8,052 bases of DNA from Alkalibacter saccharofermentans DSM 14828 (GTDB taxonomy: Bacteria; Bacillota; Clostridia; Eubacteriales; Alkalibacteraceae): the NCBI RefSeq assembly GCF_900128885.1, contig NZ_FQTU01000026.1, positions 1-8,052 of the forward strand. Direction: 5' to 3'. The notes under the pieces were generated by a model, which searched no databases, had not been told where the DNA came from, and was given only the letters and a program-made list of their open reading frames with translations. Made by a program: the position numbers and the translations under genes. This document shows positions 5,056 to 8,052 of this stretch, one piece after another; the first letter of the stretch is position 1, and the number at the start of each line of letters is the position of its first letter.

Positions 5056-6330
5056 GTGTTGTGGGTACTAATAATTGGTTTTTTTGTATTAATGGGCATA
5101 GGAGTACCAATTGCTTTTTCCATGGGATTATCAGGAATAGTAGCAATATTTATAGATGGCAATATTCCTAGAGTGATAGTGCCACAAAGAATTTTTGTTG
5201 CAATGGACTCATTTACTTTAATGGCGATACCATTTTTTATTTTAGCTGGCGAACTAATGAACACAGGTGGGATTACGAAGAGAATAGTTAAGTTTTCAAG
5301 TTCATTAATTGGTCATATACGCGGTGGATTAGCCCATGTCAATATACTGGCAAGCATGTTCTTTGCAGGCATTTCAGGCTCGGCAGTAGCAGATGCTTCA
5401 TCAATAGGAGCTATGTTGATACCTGCGATGGTAGAGGATGGTTATGATGATGACTTTAGTGTTGCTGTTACTGCTACATCATCCTGTATAGGACCGATTA
5501 TTCCTCCAAGCATAGGTATGATTGTATATGCTTCGATGTCGGGATTGTCAATAGGATCTCTATTTATGGGAGGTATGATTCCGGGGATTTTAATGGGATT
5601 AGTGCTGATCATGGTCACGTATGTGTTTGCTGTTAAGCGTGGATATAAAGCAGAACCTAAAGCTAGTTTGAACCAGATTTGGGCTAGTTTTAAGGGTGCG
5701 ATTAGTGCTCTATTGATGCCACTGATTATATTAGGAGGTATATTGAGTGGAGTGTTCACAGCTACAGAAGCGGGTGCAATCGCGGTCTTATATGGATTTA
5801 TAGTAGGGTTTTTAACAAAGCAACTAAAAGTATCGGATTTACCTAGAATTATTATGAACGCTGCGGTTGTTACAACCACTACGATGATGGTAATTGGAGC
5901 GGCTCAGGTAATGAGTTGGTTACTTGCAAGACAGATGTTCCCGCAGTTAATTACTACAGCATTGACCACGTTGACACAATCGCCTATTATTGTGCTGATA
6001 TTGATATTGGTTGTTCTGTTTATATTGGGTTTCTTTATGGATGCCACCGCATTGCTGATAATTTTAGTGCCGGTATTAGTGCCAATAGCTAATCAATTTG
6101 GTTTTGACCCTATACATTTTGCTGTGTTGGTGGTAATGACTGTGCAAATCGGAGCAGTTACCCCTCCGGTAGGAATTTTGTTATTTATAACATGTAATAT
6201 TGGGAAAATTCCAGTATCTAAAGGAGCAAAAGCTGTAGCACCATTTTTGGCTGCAATGATTGCGGTAGTATTGTTGTGTTTGTTTATACCTGGTATTATA
6301 ACTTGGATTCCTTCGTTTTTTGCAAGTTGA
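5056..6330 (+). CDS. dctM: TRAP transporter large permease subunit (DctM family)
   Basis: A 424-residue, very hydrophobic protein with about 11-12 membrane segments, the normal length for DctM. Family blocks are GIGVPIAFSMGLSG (14-27), IPFFILAGELMNTGGI (58-73), FFAGISGSAVADASSIGAM (102-120) and the first re-entrant-type loop SSCIGPIIPPS (142-152). A second, symmetry-related GFFMDATALLIIL and GAVTPPVG pair lies near the C-terminus. These Ser/Thr/Pro-rich loops form the sodium and substrate sites in characterised TRAP permeases. It is the transport channel of the DctPQM system. The start is GTG 5056 with AAGGGG at 5041-5046. The dctQ stop overlaps the first base of this ribosome-binding site, which suggests coupled translation. 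The three-subunit set is complete, with no fusion of Q and M. Confidence 0.95.
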   Translation: MLWVLIIGFFVLMGIGVPIAFSMGLSGIVAIFIDGNIPRVIVPQRIFVAMDSFTLMAIPFFILAGELMNTGGITKRIVKFSSSLIGHIRGGLAHVNILASMFFAGISGSAVADASSIGAMLIPAMVEDGYDDDFSVAVTATSSCIGPIIPPSIGMIVYASMSGLSIGSLFMGGMIPGILMGLVLIMVTYVFAVKRGYKAEPKASLNQIWASFKGAISALLMPLIILGGILSGVFTATEAGAIAVLYGFIVGFLTKQLKVSDLPRIIMNAAVVTTTTMMVIGAAQVMSWLLARQMFPQLITTALTTLTQSPIIVLILILVVLFILGFFMDATALLIILVPVLVPIANQFGFDPIHFAVLVVMTVQIGAVTPPVGILLFITCNIGKIPVSKGAKAVAPFLAAMIAVVLLCLFIPGIITWIPSFFAS

Positions 6331-6350
6331 ATTAATAGTTTGAATTAATA
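6327..6350 (+). repeat. Short tandem direct repeat at the dctM 3' end
   Basis: TTGAATTAATA occurs at 6327-6337 and again at 6340-6350 with a 13-base period, and the first copy contains the dctM stop codon. It probably came from slippage in AT-rich sequence. No function is evident. The rest of the gap up to 6437 shows only the ribosome-binding site AAAGGAG (6421-6427) of the next gene. Confidence 0.6.
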
Positions 6351-6437
6351 TGTTTCAGTGCTTTATTAAAAATCTTAAGTTGGATATTATTTGAATTGGC
6401 AGGTCAATGTATTGTATTAGAAAGGAGAATTTAATTA

Positions 6438-7460
6438 ATGAAAACTATTTTAGTGGAGAAACCTTTTGAAATAAAAATTGCAGAGGTGGAAAAACCAGCA
6501 ATTGAGAATAAAGATGACGTTTTGATAAAAATAATCAGTGGAGGTATATGTGGTTCAGATATAGGTATTTTTAATGGGAGCAACTCTCTTGCCACATATC
6601 CAAGAATCATTGGTCATGAGTATGGTGGCCAAGTCGTAGAAGTGGGTGACGGAGTTACAGATCTTATCGTTGGAGATAAAGTAGCGATAGATCCCGTTAG
6701 ATCATGCGGGGAGTGCTTTGCATGTAAAAATGGAAGGCACAACGTGTGCAGCACGTTAGAAGTTACCGGAGTTCATAGAGATGGAGGATTTGCTGAATAT
6801 ATTGTAGTTCCCGCTGCCAATGCTTATAAAATCGATACAAGCAAGGTGCCAGAAGAGTTGATCAGTCTGGTAGAGCCGTATTCAATAGGTGCTCAAATCA
6901 ACGCTAGGGGCGAGATAAAAAAAGGAGATAAAGTGCTGATAATGGGCAGTGGCCCTATTGGCGTATGCACTATGCAAATTGCAAAAGCGCGAGGTGCGGA
7001 AGTTGTCATCACGGACATAGTCACATCGCGTCTTGAAAGAGCGAAAGAAATGGGTGCAGATATAGTCGTAAATGTACTGGAAGAAGATTTGAGTAAGGTG
7101 ATAATGGATTTTACCAATAATGAGGGTATGCCTGTAGTTATAGATAGTGTATGCTCGGTGGAATCTTTTGAGCAATCAGTGGGAATGGCGAGCCCAGCTG
7201 GGAGAGTTGTAGTAATAGGATTATTGAGTAAAAAGTCTGCTATCGCACAAGTTGAAATTACTAAAAAAGAGCTTAATATAATTGGGTCGAGATTGAGCAA
7301 CTACAGATTTCCAGAAGTAATAGAAGGGTTTGAAAGTGGAGTGCTAACTCCGGAAAAGTTAAGAACTCATTCCTTTCATTATACAGAAGTTGTAAAGGCA
7401 TTTGAATTGATAAAGGAGCATCCTGAGCAAGTATGTAAAGTTACTCTGAGATTTGACTAA
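6438..7460 (+). CDS. Zinc-dependent MDR alcohol dehydrogenase, RspB/L-gulonate 5-dehydrogenase-like
   Basis: A 340-residue medium-chain dehydrogenase. The N-terminal catalytic domain carries the catalytic zinc set Cys38 (GICGSD), His60-Glu61 (GHEYGG) and Glu146 (VEPYSIG), and the structural zinc cysteines 90, 93, 96 and 104. The Rossmann fold begins at GSGPIG (170-175), and Asp193 after the second strand favours NAD over NADP. The sequence resembles E. coli RspB throughout (PRIIGHEYGG, VTGVHRDGGFAEYIVVPAANAYKI, SRLSNYRFPEVIEG), and is less like the L-galactonate dehydrogenase LgoD/YjjN. Known members of this group oxidise hexonates at C5, for example L-gulonate to D-fructuronate. That product is the substrate of UxuB encoded immediately downstream, so L-gulonate 5-dehydrogenase is the favoured role. 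L-galactonate or an alditol are alternatives. ATG 6438 follows AAAGGAG (6421-6427) at 10 bases. The family is certain, the substrate is inferred. Confidence 0.88.
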   Translation: MKTILVEKPFEIKIAEVEKPAIENKDDVLIKIISGGICGSDIGIFNGSNSLATYPRIIGHEYGGQVVEVGDGVTDLIVGDKVAIDPVRSCGECFACKNGRHNVCSTLEVTGVHRDGGFAEYIVVPAANAYKIDTSKVPEELISLVEPYSIGAQINARGEIKKGDKVLIMGSGPIGVCTMQIAKARGAEVVITDIVTSRLERAKEMGADIVVNVLEEDLSKVIMDFTNNEGMPVVIDSVCSVESFEQSVGMASPAGRVVVIGLLSKKSAIAQVEITKKELNIIGSRLSNYRFPEVIEGFESGVLTPEKLRTHSFHYTEVVKAFELIKEHPEQVCKVTLRFD

Positions 7461-7508
7461 CCAAGGATTTAGTTGTTAGTTGTGCGTAAATAAATATATG
7501 ACGAGAGG

Positions 7509-8052
7509 ATGAGAATTATTAAATTAACATTAAAGGGCTTAATGGAAGTCAACCAATGGAACGAAAAGTCATATAAGCTGCCTGCTTTTGACTACGAAGC
7601 GGTTAAGGCAGAGACGATTAAAAACCCCAACTGGATACACTTTGGGGCAGGCAACATATTCAGGGCGTTCTTGGCAAATGTGAACCAGAACAACCTTAAT
7701 GAGAAGAGTGCGCAAAAAGGAATAGTTGTGGCAGAGGGATTTGACTATGAAATAATAGAAAAGATGAACAAGCCCCACGACAACTTGAGCCTATTGGTTA
7801 CGCTAAAGTCAACGGGAGAAGTAGAAAAGACGGTAGTGGCGAGCGTGATGGAGTCCTTGACTGTAGACCCAGATAATTCAAGTGACTGGAAAAGACTGAA
7901 AGAAATCTTTGTAAACCCAAGCCTACAGATCGTAAGCTTTACAATAACAGAAAAAGGATACAACCTAAAGGATAATAAAGGGAGCTACTATCCAGCGGTT
8001 CAGGCAGATTTTGAAGCTGGCCCCGAAAACACCCAAAGCTATATCGGAAAGC
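7509..8052 (+). CDS. uxuB: D-fructuronate reductase UxuB (mannitol dehydrogenase family), N-terminal part (3' end outside window)
   Basis: The frame is open from the ATG at 7509 to the window end (181 codons). The NAD-binding motif of the long-chain mannitol dehydrogenase family is at residues 43-54: IHFGAGNIFRAF, with Gly46, Gly48 and Arg52. It is followed by IVVAEGFDYEII and by VSFTITEKGY near 155, both typical. In this family UxuB reduces D-fructuronate to D-mannonate with NADH, and a mannitol or tagaturonate enzyme is the alternative. The partial UxuA at the other end of the window makes UxuB the best reading. Start: ATG 7509 keeps the N-terminal KLTLKGL segment, which resembles the start of clostridial homologues. 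However, the AGAGG ribosome-binding site directly touches this ATG. In-frame ATG 7542 has only a weak GGG upstream. No promoter is seen in the 48-base gap after the dehydrogenase gene, so the two are probably cotranscribed. Confidence 0.85.
   Translation, partial: MRIIKLTLKGLMEVNQWNEKSYKLPAFDYEAVKAETIKNPNWIHFGAGNIFRAFLANVNQNNLNEKSAQKGIVVAEGFDYEIIEKMNKPHDNLSLLVTLKSTGEVEKTVVASVMESLTVDPDNSSDWKRLKEIFVNPSLQIVSFTITEKGYNLKDNKGSYYPAVQADFEAGPENTQSYIGK

Noticed and set aside
5442..5879. Long open frame on the minus strand inside dctM, and similar antisense frames inside the larA-like, dctP and dehydrogenase genes
   Set aside because: Each lies opposite a well-recognised gene, the translations are low-complexity and resemble no family, and no ribosome-binding sites support them.
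7456..7480. Hairpin ACTAAC/GTTAGT at the end of the dehydrogenase gene as a terminator
   Set aside because: The stem has only six weak pairs with a 13-base loop and no T-run, so read-through into uxuB is expected.
1..8052. CRISPR arrays, tRNA or rRNA genes, insertion sequences, attachment sites
   Set aside because: No regularly spaced repeats, tRNA-like cloverleaf, rRNA segment, transposase or integrase sequence was seen. The long palindrome at 1527-1577 has no transposase and no target-site duplication that could be recognised.

Overview
The window looks like a chromosomal segment from a low-GC, probably anaerobic Firmicute of the Clostridia type. The evidence is AT-rich DNA, purine-rich Shine-Dalgarno sequences, TTG and GTG starts for two transporter genes, a consensus sigma-A promoter, and clostridial-style UxuA and UxuB proteins. 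The species cannot be named from this sequence. All genes are on the + strand and form one sugar-acid (hexonate/hexuronate) catabolic locus cut at both ends.

Layout. Positions 1-441 hold the C-terminal 146 residues of D-mannonate dehydratase (UxuA), followed by a hairpin terminator. A GntR-family regulator of the FadR/FCD type (712-1425) has its own putative promoter and a terminator with a T-run. The 506-base gap at 1426-1931 is the control region. It contains a perfect 51-base palindrome (24-base arms, 3-base centre). Further on are an ideal promoter (TTGACA, 17 bases, TATAAT) and a 17-bp operator-like palindrome just downstream of the predicted transcription start. The core of the 51-base palindrome matches that operator at 16 of 17 positions. 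The structural genes follow: a LarA-superfamily (nickel-pincer 2-hydroxyacid racemase/epimerase) homologue (1932-3200), a three-part TRAP transporter dctP-dctQ-dctM (3404-6330), a zinc-dependent MDR dehydrogenase of the RspB/L-gulonate 5-dehydrogenase type (6438-7460), and the N-terminal part of a UxuB-type fructuronate reductase (7509 to the window end).

How the genes may work together (inference). The TRAP system imports a hexonate. The LarA homologue inverts it at C2, the MDR enzyme oxidises C5 to give D-fructuronate, UxuB reduces this to D-mannonate, and UxuA dehydrates D-mannonate to 2-keto-3-deoxy-D-gluconate. One consistent route is L-idonate to L-gulonate to D-fructuronate to D-mannonate to KDG. 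A second is direct C2 epimerisation of D-gluconate to D-mannonate. The FCD-type regulator probably senses one of these acids and represses from the paired palindromes. The nickel-pincer cofactor genes (larB, larC, larE) and the KDG kinase and aldolase are not in the window.

The points most worth a second look are the paired operator-like palindromes, about 242 bp apart centre to centre (close to 23 helical turns), and the LarA homologue placed between uxuA and uxuB, which suggests an uncharacterised C2 epimerase in hexonate catabolism.
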